Below are positions 1-11,626 of a DNA stretch of 64,000 bases, in pieces. The notes under the pieces are model-generated. The model was not told the DNA's origin and made no database searches. It saw nothing but the letters and a program-made list of their open reading frames with translations. Each line of letters starts with the position of its first letter. Position 1 is the stretch's first letter. This DNA comes from Sipunculus nudus (Eukaryota; Annelida; Sipuncula; Golfingiida; Sipunculidae), in contig CM049322.1 of NCBI GenBank assembly GCA_026874595.1, positions 60,454,886-60,518,885 of the forward strand, in the 5' to 3' direction. Both the position numbers and the translations under genes were made by a program.

Positions 1-676
1 ATAATAGAATTCTATATAGGTACAGTAGGCCGGGTCTGCGTACACAGGGGCTTATACTTTGTATCCATGCCTACCGGCGAATTTCTCATATGTTAATGAC
101 GACATGAATTAAGCTTTGATGAATATTTCTTGGCTTAAGAGTCATATATATATTCCTATATCGTTCTGATGATTTCCTGTTTAACAATAAACGTCGGACA
201 GAATAATTTGGATAGAGTATACTAAAGTGGAGTGTATTTTCTATATTATTTTTGTAACCTGCTGCTGAATGAGTTGAACTGTTACATTGAGATGGTGGTG
301 GTCATCTTATATAAACAATCACTGTTCATTCCGTCATTAATGTTTCGTAGTTAGTATTTGTATGTTAAGCCATACATCGCTCTGTTCATAAAGACAATAC
401 GTGCACAGGAGGTTAAACCTATGCATTATTCAATAACATCTTAAAATACACACAAATATCAAAGGAGTTTTGATATTGCATATATCTCATCTTTCCGTCT
501 TCTTAAAATTTTAATTTAAAATGTTTTGCTTTCTACAAAAAAAATTCTTTGTTTAACTCTTTGTTTAAAATGGTCTGTAACTGCTTAATAAAAACGATAT
601 CGATAAAAGACAAACAATCATTTTATAGAAAAGAATTTACATTTTTTTAAACATATGTGTAAAATTGGATAGCTAG
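1..676. other. Noncoding AT-rich DNA, no gene seen
   Basis: AT-rich sequence with short A and T runs. I see no convincing ORF, splice-flanked exon or repeat boundary on either strand. Confidence 0.6.
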
Positions 677-976
677 TGTTGCACGAATGCCCTCCCCTTG
701 GTATTGCCAGGGAAACACCCTATGACATCGTGGCAGCTAGGGGGGATTCCCTTGGTAACGATGTCACCAGATGCATGGTGACCCAGGGCTAGAATTACTG
801 AAACAGGAGCCGGGGTATTTAATCCAGCTGGAGAATGTTTCAGCGAGCCAACCCTCTCTCGGTTTACATGTATATTTCTTTCTTAATAAATTCCTGTGGC
901 CATATCTCTTTGTCTTATAGTTCTATAGTTTCTGTTGTATGCATGGAGGAGCATTTGTAATTTCAGCCACGCTACA
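677..976 (+). repeat. Candidate solo LTR, 300 bp
   Basis: The segment begins TGTTGC and ends GCTACA, which are near-inverted termini of the TG...CA type. Inside, in the expected order, are a TATTTAA box-like site near 818 and an AATAAA polyadenylation signal near 884. No clear target-site duplication flanks it (CTAG on the left, CAAA on the right) and no internal coding region is attached. A solo LTR is therefore an inference from its architecture. An unrelated MITE or chance termini remain possible. Confidence 0.4.
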
Positions 977-1540
977 CAAATTAATCAATTACAAAAACCC
1001 CATCCATGTAATACTGTTTCTCAGAATTAGGGGTGGGGGCCCATTTTTGTAACACTTTATTGCTAAGAGATTGTGAGAAATATCCCTCTGAAGGTGGTGT
1101 ATATAACAGACTGATACTGTTTTCAGTTGAGAAAATAAATAAAAAAAAAGTTTGGGAGGAGTAATTTTGCCCTACGTGGCTGACTGAAATGTGAAAAGTG
1201 ACAGTTTGTATAGCATGAATCCATATTATAATGATTTTGCCCCCTAGCTCCCTCTTGAATAAGACATTATATTAATCCTGCATAGCAAAGGTGTTTTAAT
1301 GCTAATACAGGGGCGACTGGAAGCACCTTACATCTAGCTCATAGAAGGGTAGGTGGATGGATTTATGGGAAAGCTTCACAACCCCTATTGTACGACCTCG
1401 TGTGAATGTTATTATATCGAGCCCCCCCCCCCCCCCTCCAATTGTGTCAAGTGCCTACATGTACTCCACGTATCCTGGATGCTCTTCAGCAACCCTGAGA
1501 GTTAACATTCATTATCACAATTTATTCTTTTTGAATTAAC
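977..1540. other. Noncoding DNA with poly-C run
   Basis: No gene is supported. A run of about 14 C lies near 1423-1436, and the short ORF across it is only a by-product of that run. Confidence 0.5.
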
Positions 1541-2018
1541 ATGTCCTTACTGTACATGTCTTTACTGTACATGTTCTCATGCTTGAATGACTTTTCTTAC
1601 TGTACATGTTCTCGAGGTTGAATGACTTTTCTTACTGTACATGTTCTCGTGATTGAATGACTTTTCTTACTGTGCATGTTCTTGTGGTTGAATGACTTTT
1701 CTTACTGTGCATGTTCTCGAGGTTGGATGACTTTTCTTACTGTGCATGTTCTCGTGGTTGAATGACTTTTCTTACCGTGCATGTTCCCGTGGTTGAATGA
1801 CTTTTCTTACTGTGCATGTTCTCGTGGTTGAATGACTTTTCTTACTGTGCATGTTCTCGTGGTTGAATGACTTTTCTTACTGTGCATGTTCTCGTGGTTG
1901 AATGACTTTTCTTACTGTGCATGTTCCCGTGGTTGAATGAATTTTCTTACTGTGCATGTTCTCGTGATTGAATGACTTTTCTTACTGTACATGTTCTCGT
2001 GGTTGAATGACTTTTCCG
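1541..2018. repeat. 35-bp minisatellite, about 13 copies
   Basis: Tandem units of about 35 bp built on the core GCATGTTCTCGTGGTTGAAT followed by GACTTTTCTTACT. Early units carry TACATG and later ones TGCATG, so the array has diverged in blocks. The array stops abruptly at 2018, and degenerate copies of the same unit reappear at 13999-14110. Everything between was therefore inserted into one original minisatellite. Confidence 0.9.
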
Positions 2019-2198
2019 GCGTACCAACCGCTTCGCTAGAAAAGCAAGCTTCACTAGCGAGACAGGTCGGTCCGCTTTAATGTCACCTCGTAACACACCC
2101 CCTCTTCAGAGCGTTCTGTTATCAGAACAAGACTAATTATCCCAGGAGTCATACTTTGGTGAGCTTATTCCCTGGGCCACACAAAGTTTACCGTCACA
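2019..2198. other. Junction fragment with 59-bp imperfect palindrome and LTR-start-like sequence
   Basis: This segment lies between the minisatellite and the broken end of the minus-strand RT. Bases 2019-2077 form an imperfect palindrome whose inner arms are CGCTAG...CTAGCG. Read on the minus strand, a purine tract (about 2096-2109) is followed by TGTTACGAGG, which resembles a polypurine tract plus the start of an LTR. The sequence after TGTTAC does not match the LTR at 13135-13998. It may be a fragment of a different element joined at the deletion. Confidence 0.4.
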
Positions 2199-2830
2199 TT
2201 AGACGATGAGGTCATCAATATATGCGTCACAGCCATGAATGTCCTTGACAACCATATGGATGAGGGGCTGGAACGTGGCTGGCGAGTTCATGCCAAACGG
2301 CATAGCTTTATACTGGTACAGTCCTTGCGGCATCACAAATGCGGACACTTCTTTCGCTCGTTCTGTCAGCGGAACTTGCCAGAATCCTCTTAGCAAGTCA
2401 AACTTGGAGACATATCTGGAGCTACCGACTCTATCAATACAATCATCGATCCTCGGAATCGGGAACGTGTCAGTCTTGGTGACAGAGTTCAGTTTTCGAT
2501 AATCTGAGCACATACGGTAACTTCCATCAGGTTTTGACACAAGAATACATGGTGAACTCCAGTTACTGTTACTAGGTTCAATAAAATCATTGTCCAGCAA
2601 ATATTGAATCTCATCCTGTAGATACTTTTGCTTTTCTGGATTCAGTCTAAAAGGATGTTGCTTGACTGCGCTTGCCTCGCCAACATCGACGTCATGGCAC
2701 AACATGTTAGTTCGCGTTGGAATGTCACTAAACAAATGTTCATAATTCCACAGCAGGTTCTTGAGGTATTGTTGTTCTTGTGCGGGTTAGGTGTGACAGT
2801 TTGGCATCCAGGTTTTTAAGCACGTCTGAG
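2199..2830 (-). pseudogene. Reverse transcriptase fragment of the old Gmr1-type element
   Basis: The longest open stretch (2735-2199) encodes the palm and finger region of a Ty3/gypsy RT. Visible motifs include WSSPCILV, MCSDYRKLN, FDLLRGFWQVPL, MPFGMNSPATF and the catalytic YIDDLIV at its very end. The reading is homologous to the RT of the plus-strand copy at 9833-11392, and upstream residues continue in a broken frame to about 2830. Similarity stops immediately after the YIDD motif, so the thumb, connection and RNase H are absent. This is a truncated relic. Confidence 0.85.
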
Positions 2831-2936
2831 TTTTTTTAAAGGTACTGTACCACACTGAATGTCTACAGCACACTTACAATCAGTATCTACTTTAACTGGG
2901 TTAGAGTCAGTTTTTACACAGTTTACAGCAGTAACA

Positions 2937-4200
2937 TTATGTACAACATCTGATGTGTTTTTTTCTGTCATAATATGGTTTCAACATGTTAACATGGCAC
3001 AGTTGTTTCTTCTTACGGCGATCTGGTGTCAACAGTATGTAATTTAAATCACTGGCTTTCTTGTCAACAATGTAAGGACCAAAATACCTAGCTTGCAGAG
3101 GTCTGCCAGGGATGGGAAGTAAGGCAAGGACCTTTCTACAAGGCTCAAACGTCCTACTTACACTGTGCTTGTCATACTTTGTTTTCATTTTACTTTGTGC
3201 AGATTTTAGATTTGACTTTGCAATCTCACAAGCATTGTGTAGTTTAGTGCGAAAGTCTGAGACATACTGCAGTAAACTAAGAGAATCAGGATTTTCACAC
3301 AAGAGTTTTTCTTTAAGCAGTTTCAATGGAAATCCGTTCGAGGTCCATGTCCGAAAATTAGTTCAGAGGGACAGAAAACCAAGGACTCCTGAAAGGATTC
3401 GTTGACAGCAAACAGCAATAGGTGAATTCCTTCATCCCAGTCTTTCTGTGTGTCATAGCAATAAGTCTTGATCATTTTTTTTAATGTCTGGTGAAAACGC
3501 TCGAGGGCGCCCTGACTTTCAGGATGGTATGGCGAAGAGCTATACGTACTGTTTTATACCTAGCTCAAGCATTACTTGTTGGAATAAGCCAGACATAAAA
3601 TTAGACCCTTGGTCACACTGGACGGATTTTGGGAATCCAAAAGTCGTAAAAAAACTTAGTCAGAGCTTTGACAACACTTTTGGCATTAATTTTGCGCAAT
3701 GGTATTGCCTCAGGAAACCTGGTAGATGTGCACATGATCGTCAGCAAGTATTCATATCCAGATTTTGTTTTGGGCAGTGGCCCAACACAATCAACAATAA
3801 TCCTACTGAATGGTTCATCAAAAGCAGGAATAGACCTAGTGGGGCCTTAGGAGGATTCTGATTGGGCTTGCCTACCATCTGGCATGTATGGCATGATTTA
3901 CAATATTGTACAACATCTTTCCTGAGGTTAGAAGTGTGTACTAACTTTCTGATAAGTTTTATTTATACCTTAATGGCCAGACAAAGAAGCCTCATGTGCC
4001 ATGCTTAGAACATCACTGCGAAAGCTTTTGGGCATTACTATTTGATGTTTGATGGCCCACTCATCATCAGCGCATACATCAGGTGGTCGCCATTTACGCA
4101 TAAGCACTCCATTTTTAACATAGAAACAAACTGGGTTCTGTGACAGTTCATCTTTAGAAACTGCCCTGGGAAACAAACATGAAATATAAGGGTCCTTATG
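2937..4200 (-). pseudogene. Integrase of the old Gmr1-type element, fragmented
   Basis: Two readable blocks remain. The one at 4176-3970 matches the segment just before the zinc-binding HHCC domain and ends with SLSGH. The one at 3326-2937 is the C-terminal integrase domain (KMKTKYDKHSV...; YFGPYIV as the GPY/F-like core; HVNMLKPYY at the end). Between them the core domain is recognisable on the minus strand only in pieces, for example FGFPKSVQ, CDQGSNFMS and YHPESQGALERF, broken by stops and frameshifts. It lies between protease and RT, as in the younger copy. Confidence 0.8.
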
Positions 4201-4249
4201 CTTTTAAGCGATAATTTCTGACCTTGAGAATGCTGCATCCTGTACGGGC

Positions 4250-5000
4250 GAGTCGTTAGACGAATCACTAGTGATTCCCAGAGTGTTATCATCTGGACCA
4301 TTATCCTCATGTGTTTTTTTTTCTTGGCCATAGATCTAGTTACAGCACATGAAGGATACAAACCAGGAATTTCCTGACTTTCCGGATCAGTGTCCTGATC
4401 AAGTGACGGCTTTTCTGTCACTATTGGTACAGGCTGTACTTTGTCACCTGCAACATCATTGCCTAGTAGCAACTGAATTCCCTTAAAGGGTAAAGTAGTT
4501 CTTATGCCCACAGTAATATTCCTAGAAATCAAATCTGACTTTAAATGGATACTGTGAAGCGGAACTGTAGTGTGTCTGTCTGAAAACACACCATTAATAA
4601 GTGCATGTGCACCGGTAAAGGACCTATTAGGTAAAATGGCAAAGTGTTTGCTAACATGAGAGTCTGGCCTGAACCAGTGTCCCTCAAAATTCTAATAGGG
4701 GAAGAATCTGAAAAATCACTTGAAAGTGATACAAAACCATCATGTATGAATGGCTCAAATAACTCCATTTCAGAGTCAAGAGAGGAATCTACTACCTCAG
4801 ATTCATCAAACAAAGAACTGACATTGAAGGTGTCAGTCATAAACTCTGTTTCAGAGTCATCTATGGAATCTAAATCCTTTTTATCATCAAACTCCTCATG
4901 GGAGTCAACAGAGGAATTTTCCTCAACAGAAACAAACTTCTGTTTGTCATAAGAGGATCTGGCTTCATTTGATATACTCTCGCAAGAGTCATAAAACTTG
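4250..5000 (-). pseudogene. Aspartic protease region of the old Gmr1-type element
   Basis: The reading at 4840-4541 contains ILRDTGSGQTLML, a retropepsin active-site motif (DTG). It matches ILRDTGATQSLVL in the younger element. The downstream portion (4589 to about 4250, shifted frame) includes GIQLLLGNDVAGDKV and PGLYPSCAVTRSM, both with counterparts in the younger copy. The segment between the zinc knuckle and the protease is expanded with Ser/Glu-rich repeats (SLDSE, SSDSE-like stretches around 4640-4950). Frames change at least twice. Confidence 0.75.
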
Positions 5001-5803
5001 TCATGGACTTAGCCTTATCCAGAGAATACTCCTCGCAGGAGTCTTGAAAGGACCTAGCCTTAATTCCTCGCAGCAATCAACTGAGGTTTTTACCCCGCAA
5101 GCTACGGATTCTTGTTTGGATTTAAACGGCACTTGGGCCTCCGTAGCATCAAACTCTTTATTTGAGTCAACAAAGGAGTTGTACCCCTTATTTACATGAA
5201 AAGAGCCTGGCTCTTGTACTATGCTATGCATAGATTTTGAAGAAGGTTTGCTATTTGTTTTATTCGCAAGTTTCCAGCAGTCAGATATTAGATGACCTTC
5301 CTTCTTGCAGTAATTACAGATTTTCTTTGAAAATGACTGGTCTTTGTTGGACTTAGACACGGTAGACGTTGACTTAGATGTAGCAATGGACTATGCTGAA
5401 CTATCAGGGTGACTGCGCTTTAAACTTCTTTTGACCATACTGATTTACATTCTTGTTTGTGAATGACTGGTTTGATTTGCTAGTAAAGGACATTTTGTGT
5501 GTTAATGAATAATCATCAGCTAATTGAGCAGCAATGTCAAGTGTTTCAGGACTTTTCTCATCGAGAAAAGTTTTAACATCTGCGTTAATGCAGCGCTTAA
5601 ATTCTTCAAGTAAAATCAACTGGCGTAAATTGTCATAATCTTTCATTACATTTTTAGAACTACACCAGCGATTAAACAACTGCTCTTTTGTTCTAGCAAA
5701 TTCGACGTAGTTCTGTTCTTTGCGCTTTTCCCAATTTCTGATTTTCTGGCGGTAAGCCTCTGGAACTAACTTATAACCTTTTAGGATTAACTGTTTTACC
5801 AGG
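5001..5803 (-). pseudogene. C-terminal half of gag of the old Gmr1-type element
   Basis: On the minus strand, 5803-5404 encodes the end of the capsid region (KGYKLVPEAYRQKIRNWEKR...), and after a frame change 5360-5001 encodes a CCHC zinc knuckle, CNYCKKEGHLISDC (C-x2-C-x4-H-x4-C). The reading is cut at 5803 by the LTR of the younger element and resumes at 12363 with no loss of codons beyond the duplicated target site. The apparent ATG near 5844 lies inside the invading LTR and is not the real start. Confidence 0.8.
5800..5803. other. Target-site duplication CAGG, left copy
   Basis: CAGG immediately precedes the left LTR and recurs at 12359-12362 after the right LTR. A 4-bp duplication fits integration by a Ty3/gypsy-type integrase. 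Confidence 0.85.
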
Positions 5804-6529
5804 TGTTGCATGGACATCACCCGGACATCGGAGGATGGCGCCACGAAGTGGTGTGGCCGCCCCCGTTTCCACGCTTATGGATCCACCCCGCTATCAGTGA
5901 CTACTGACGCGCTTTGAGAAACATAAACACTATTCTGGGACCATTCAGTACTGGTTTTGCAGTTCTGACGGCGCTGTCGTTTCTCTCAAGCAAAACCACA
6001 AACTTCTGCGGTTTCCACCCATTGTTGAAAGCCTATAAAACGAACTCGCCTGCAGTACGAGGCGGGACTATTGATTTTGCTACGCCACGTTACTGTTTTC
6101 CCCGGGGACCGTGGGCTCTTGGTCCCCAAGCCCACGGAATGCCATGGACAACGCTATGAACTTTAGTATGTAGGAAGAGGAGAGACTTTATGTTTTCTGG
6201 TGCCACATGGATTAATACAGGACTTCAGTTTTGTGTGTGCCCGAACTATGTGTTGATGATGGACTTCAGTTTCTCGTATACCGGATTCAGTTAAGTATTT
6301 CGTTGCAGTTCGTTATTTAGAGACTCAGTTTTCTTCAGAGACTTTGTTATAAATTACGTTATGTATTGACTATTATATTATTTGTGTACGAATGTAAATA
6401 TTGTAATATATGAATATAGCATTGTTTTTGCACCCATATTTTGGTTACGTATTCATTTGAAGAGAACGTGTCTGAGCATATGTGTTACGGTTCGGCCTGA
6501 GTTGTTTGGTGTGAAAAGGGACCGTAACA
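5804..6529 (+). repeat. 5' LTR of the younger Gmr1-type element
   Basis: It is 726 bp long, starts TGTTGCATGG and ends CCGTAACA. TATAAAA at 6034-6040 is the likely core promoter. About 75 bp downstream a hairpin (arms GTGGGC..TTGG / CCAAGCCCAC, near 6110-6134) would lie in the transcript leader. The right LTR carries a 6-bp duplication (GACCGT) at the foot of this hairpin. Confidence 0.93.
6034..6040 (+). promoter_or_regulatory. TATA box in 5' LTR
   Basis: TATAAAA sits in the middle of the LTR, as expected for the U3/R boundary. The same site is at 11857-11863 in the 3' LTR. Confidence 0.6.
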
Positions 6530-6532
6530 TAA

Positions 6533-6552
6533 TGGCGACCGCGACGAGACCC
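6533..6552 (+). other. Primer-binding site, tRNA-Arg-like
   Basis: TGGCGACCGCGACGAGACCC begins three bases after the LTR. Its complement ends CGCGGTCGCCA, which could be the acceptor end of a tRNA starting GACCGCG with a G discriminator, as in some arginine tRNAs. The tRNA identity is tentative. That it is the primer site is well supported by position. Confidence 0.6.
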
Positions 6553-6687
6553 TGTATTTCGTAATAACGGCTACATTTGGATGTAAAATTTCACAGTGGT
6601 CTCTTTAACTTCTAGTTATTGAACTAGTATTTAACTACAATTGAACTCGTATATTTCTCATACACGTTATCTTGATACTTTGCAAAT

Positions 6688-9540
6688 ATGGGTACGGAAT
6701 TTAAACCAAATGAAATTATACCACAACCTGAAATTATTGCTCTACATTTAAATATTGACATCTTGGATGTATACACTGTAGAGGGTTTTAGAAATGTACT
6801 TAAGAAATCATTATATGGTGATGTAGAGAGTAAAGAGGAATCTGATTTGGAGGAAAAACCTATTAAGGAATCTCTTGGGGCAACAGCTTTTGACCCGATA
6901 GAACTAGAATTGAGAAAGTATGAACTTAAATTGAAATATGAAGCTCAAGTTGAAACAGAAATCCGTAGATGTGAAATCGAAAGAGAAACGCAAATTAAGT
7001 TGAAAGAGTTAGAGTTACAAAATCCTCAAAATCGTAAAGCACATGAGCCGTCTGAATTCCTATTCAGAAATTCGACAAAAGTACCTTCCTTCAATGAAAA
7101 TGAAGTGGAGCGTTATTTCAGTTATTTTGAACGGGTGGCCACTTTAATGGCTTGGCCTAAAGGCCAGTGGACCCTGTTGTTACAAAGCGTTCTGGTTGGT
7201 CGCGCACAGGACGTTTACACTGCGCTCACAGACGAACAATGCAGGGATTACGACACTGTAAAAGAGGTCATTCTGAGAGCCTATGAATTAGTCCCCGAAG
7301 CGTATCGCTTAAAATTTAGGAATGCCACAAAAAGAGAAAATCAAACTCATGTTGAATATGCTAGAGACAAAGAAAGTGCATTTAATAGATGGTGTCAGTC
7401 TATGAAAATTGGTCAGGATTTTGAAAAACTTAAACAACTAATTTTGATAGAAGAGTTCAAAAGGCATATCCGTAGTGACATTAAAATATTTTTGGATGAA
7501 CATAAAGTAAGAAATGTAAATGAGGCTGGTGTCCTGGCAGATGAATTTGCCTTGACGCACCGCCCCAGTTATACCAGTCACAGGAGGAGGTATGGTGAGA
7601 AAAGAGAGGGTAGCAAAAGCCAAAAACTGGGTCGGAGAAAGGGTAGTCCCTACTATCGGGGTCACTCCGGCTCAGGTAAACCACGGTCCGATCATGGTAA
7701 ACCCCAGTATAAAAGTCAATCTGACTCTCCTGCTCAACATAAAGAGGGACAACCTAGGACTGGACCCAAATATTGTACATTCTGTGAGTTCAAGGGGCAT
7801 ACAGAATCTGAGTGTTATAGAAAAAGGTACGGTCAAAGTAAGCCTAAACCTAATGCATTAACTGTTACGCAGAGCATGAAACCGGTAACAATGCCCAGTA
7901 AACTAGAGACTAAGGGTGAAACACAAAGCCCTGTCCACGAGAGCTTTCAGCCCTTTGTGTCAGATGGCTTTGTTCAGTTAGAGGGGAACCATGCAAGAAA
8001 GGCCCGTGTTAAAATCTTAAGGGATACCGGGGCAACCCAAAGCCTCGTTTTGAAATCTGTTCTTCCCTTCTCTAAAGAGAGTTACGCGGGTCGTTCAGTT
8101 CTAGTCCAGGGCGTTAATTCGGAATTTTTAGAAGTTCCATTACACAGAGTGAAACTAGAATCTGATTTAGTCTCTGAATTTATAACTGTAGGAGTTTGTT
8201 CAAAGTTGCCAGTAGAGGGCGTTTCGCTCCTCCTAGGCAACGATTTAGCTGGTGACAGAGTGAAAATTGATCCCAGAATGACAAAATTGCCGAGCACTGA
8301 TAGGGACACAGACCTGCTCCAGCAGGAGTTTCCGGGCGTATTTCCAGGCTGTGTAGTGACTCGAGCGATGAGTAAAAAGGCAAGTCTGAAACCAGAGAGT
8401 TCTGTACTTGACCTCTCGCAAACCTTTATGGCGCATTCAAACGATGACGTCAGTGGCTTAAAGCTCGTTACGCGAGTAAATGTCAAATCGCCCGCATGTG
8501 ACCCAAGTGGCACACCCAGTCCAAAGGACTCGACTACAAATGTAGTACAGGGCAAACAGACCCTGAATAGAAATCTCCAAAGGAGTACAAACGGCGTGAA
8601 ATCGCCTGATCAAAATGGGCATGAACAGTTAAAGAAAGGTAGGAGTGTAAAGAATGTAGAAGTTAGCATGAAAACTGATGATTTGATAGCAATGCAAAAG
8701 AAAGATCCTGATATTGCCTCCCTTAGAGAAAATGCCTTGACTAAAGAGGAAGCAGATAAAGTTCCAACTTGTTTTACCTTACAGAATGATGTACTAGTCA
8801 GAAAATATAGACCTCCCACCATACCAGCGGACGAAACGTGGAAAACTCTTTATCAAATTGTAGTTCCCCCCGAGTATCGCCCAGAAATCTTAAAACTTGC
8901 ACATGATCATCCTATGGCAGGACATTTGGGTGTTAGGAAAACCAAACACAAAATTCTCCAACACTTCTATTGGCCCAAGTTAAAACGAGACGTGGCGAAA
9001 TACTGTAAAACTTGTCATGTGTGTCAAATGATTGGAAAACCAACCCACCAAATTAGTCCTGCGCCACTCTCGCCCATACCAACAACACATGATGCATTTG
9101 AATCAATAATACTTGACTGTGTAGGACCGCTAAGAAAAACTAAACATGGCAATGAATATGTTCTAACAATCATGTGTACTGCAACTAGATTTCCAGAAGC
9201 TATTCCTCTTAGAACTATATCTGCAAAGAAAATTGTTGAAGCTCTGGTTAAATTTTTTACTACTTTTGGCTTACCAAGAACCATACAAACGGATCAAGGT
9301 TCAAATTTCATGTCAAATATATTTGCCCAGGTTATGGCAGAGCTAGGCATAAAACACTACAAATCCAGTGCCTACCATCCTGAGAGTCAAGGTGCTCTAG
9401 AGCGATTTCACCAAACTCTCAAAAACATGATTAGAGCTTATTGTCTTGACACTGGGAACCAGTGGGATGAGGGTTTACCCTTTTTGATATTTGCGGCCCG
9501 AGAAGCAGTGCAAGAAAGCTTAGGATTTAGCCCTTTTTAA
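6688..9540 (+). pseudogene. Gag-protease-integrase polyprotein of the younger Gmr1-type element (stop in integrase)
   Basis: A single 950-codon reading. Residues ~60-115 form a charged coiled-coil-like stretch rich in Glu, Lys and Arg. Residues ~120-300 are the capsid-like gag region. A zinc knuckle CTFCEFKGHTESEC lies at ~363-376. The retropepsin motif ILRDTGATQ lies near 443. The integrase zinc-binding domain (H..H...CKTCHVC) spans ~735-780, and the D,D,E core has LDCVGP (~810), QTDQGSNF (~868) and ESQGALERF (~900). The reading ends at a TAA straight after GFSPF, and the next codons continue the integrase in the same frame, so this is a nonsense mutation. ATG 6688 was chosen because it follows the primer site and leader with no upstream in-frame start needed. 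Gag and pol share one frame, with no frameshift site between them. Confidence 0.9.
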
Positions 9541-9852
9541 TTAGTGTATGGGCACTGTGTAAGAGGCCCCCTGGCGGTGTTAAAAGACACTTGGATGGAA
9601 AACAGTTGTCAAAGTAGCTTGTTAAAATATGTTCAGGAATTCAAGGAGAAATTAAGTAGGGCAAATGAAATCGCCCAAGAACATTTAAAGAAAGCCCAAA
9701 ACAAAATGAAAGTATGGTATGACAAAAAGACGACAAAAAGAGAATTTAAACCTGGTGATAAAGTTCTGGTATTATTCCCAATTCCAGGACATCCCCTGCA
9801 AGCAAAATACTCTGGACCATACAAAGTGAAATATGTTGAAAGAATGTCATGA
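9541..9852 (+). pseudogene. Integrase C-terminal domain of the younger Gmr1-type element
   Basis: Continues in the frame of 6688-9540 after the stop codon: VYGHCVRGPL, then a helical stretch (EIAQEHLKKAQNKMK), then FKPGDKVLVLFPIPG and YSGPYKV, the GPY/F-type module. The reading runs out at 9852. The expected tail (HVNLV at about 9872-9886) is visible in a different frame, so a small indel lies around 9840-9850. Confidence 0.8.
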
Positions 9853-11392
9853 CAGATCAGCGGAAACATGTCAATCTAGTCCTCCCCAAACAAATTTGGT
9901 ACTCATTAAAGAAACTGAAAAGAATGCCGAGGATGTTCTCATGAAGAAAACTGAACATCCTGTAAAACTGAACAACTCTGATATTTTAAATAATTTAGAT
10001 CAGAAATTGTCACATTTGGATTTCGATCAGTTATCAGAGTTGAAGGAAATCCTGCTAAATTATGACTCTTTATTTCCTGATGTCCCCAGTAGAACTAATG
10101 TACTACAGCATGATGTAGACGTAGGAGATGCTTCCCCTATTGAACAGGCGCCATATAGAGCTGGTCCCCAAAAGTTACAAACCATAAAGAATGAAATCAA
10201 GTATATGATAGAGAATGATATTATTGAAAACAGCAGTAGTGCCTGGAGTTCCCCATGTTTGTTGATAAAGAAGCCTGATATGACCTACAGATTTTGTACA
10301 GACTATCGAAAAGTTAACACTGTAACAATAACAGATACTTACCCTTTGCCTAGGGTGGAAGATTGCATTGATAGGATTGGATCTGCTACGTATATTAGCA
10401 AGTTAGATCTGTTAAAAGGTTATTGGCAGGTACCTCTTACCGAACGGGCTAAGCAAATATCTGCGTTTGTAACGCCAAACGGTTTGTTCCGGTACAAAGT
10501 TATGCCCTTCGGAATGAAAAATGCGCCAGCCTGCTTCATGAGACTTATGAATTGTGTATTATCTGGCTTAGATAACTGTACTTGCTATATTTATGATGTT
10601 GTTGTATACAATCACATATGGGAAGGTCATAAACAAAGTTTGGTAGAACTCTTTGAGAGACTGAAAAAAGCAGGATTGACAGTTAATCTTGCCAAGAGTG
10701 ATTTTTGTCGTGCAACTGTAACATATTTAGGGCACGAAGTAGGTCAAGGTTGTGTAAAACCGATTGCCAGTAAAGTATCTGCTATCGTAGAATTTCCAGT
10801 TCCTACTAATCGCAAGGAACTAATGCGATTCCTAGGAATGACTGGGTATTACAGGAAATTTTGTCAGAACTTTGCAAAAGTTGTAAATCCGTTAACGGAC
10901 CTATTGAAAAAGGACAAAAAATTCCATTGGAATAAAAACTGTCAAAATGCTTTTGAAAGAGCCAAAGCTATATTACAAAGTGCACCTGTGTTACAGGCTC
11001 CAAATTTTGATAAACCGTTTTCTCTCATGACGGATGCCAGCGATTGCGGTGTAGGCGCTGTGCTCATCCAAGACGATGACTTTAACATAAGTCATCCGGT
11101 TTGCTACTATTCAAAGAAATTTTTACCTCATCAAAAGAATTATTCTATTATTGAAAAGGAAACTCTGTCACTATTGATGGCGTTACAGCACTTTGAAGTA
11201 TATTTGGGCTCTACGCCTTATGATATAACTGTTTATACAGATCATAATCCCATAACATTTCTTCATAAGATGAAGAATAATAATCAGAGATTAATGAGAT
11301 GGAGTCTAGCCCTGTCAGAGTTTAACCTAGTTATCAAACACATCAAGGGCTCCGATAACATAATCGCTGATACGTTATCGAGACGTCATTAA
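9833..11392 (+). pseudogene. Reverse transcriptase-RNase H of the younger Gmr1-type element, catalytic motif altered
   Basis: A 519-codon reading. RT motifs appear in order: WSSPCLLIKKPD, FCTDYRKVN, SKLDLLKGYWQVPL, MPFGMKNAPACF. The catalytic box reads YIYD (10586-10597), so the first of the two adjacent aspartates is tyrosine. RNase H follows (LMTDASDCGVGAV ~residues 398-411; EKETLSLLMALQHF; YTDHNPITF; ADTLSRRH at the end). Because the TG...CA LTRs are almost identical, this change probably predates or closely followed insertion. RT activity is not expected. The true N-terminus is obscured by the frame change near 9850. Confidence 0.88.
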
Positions 11393-11626
11393 TTTTGATC
11401 TGATGATTGACTCTTGTTATAGCCTCGGATATGTTCTGTCCTTTGGAAGAGTTGTATTACATATATTACATGTATTAAGATATTGCTGATTATAGTATTT
11501 GTGATGATGATAATTAATTAGTTTTGAGAAGCATAAACTACTGCTTAAGATGTCAAACTACTCATATGCTCGTCATACAGTGCTAATGCTTTGCTCTCCT
11601 TACCTTCTTTCTTTTAAGGGTGGGGG
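11393..11626 (+). other. 3' untranslated region and polypurine tract of the younger element
   Basis: No coding sequence. The purine stretch AAGGGTGGGGG (about 11616-11626) directly abuts the right LTR and is the expected plus-strand priming site. Confidence 0.8.

Noticed and set aside
3484-3861. Plus-strand ORF of 125 codons
   Set aside because: Shadow of the minus-strand integrase core, which reads as broken integrase on the other strand.
5914-6159. ORF MRNINTILGPF... present twice (also 11737-11937)
   Set aside because: Lies wholly within the LTRs and overlaps the TATA box. Duplicated only because the LTR is.
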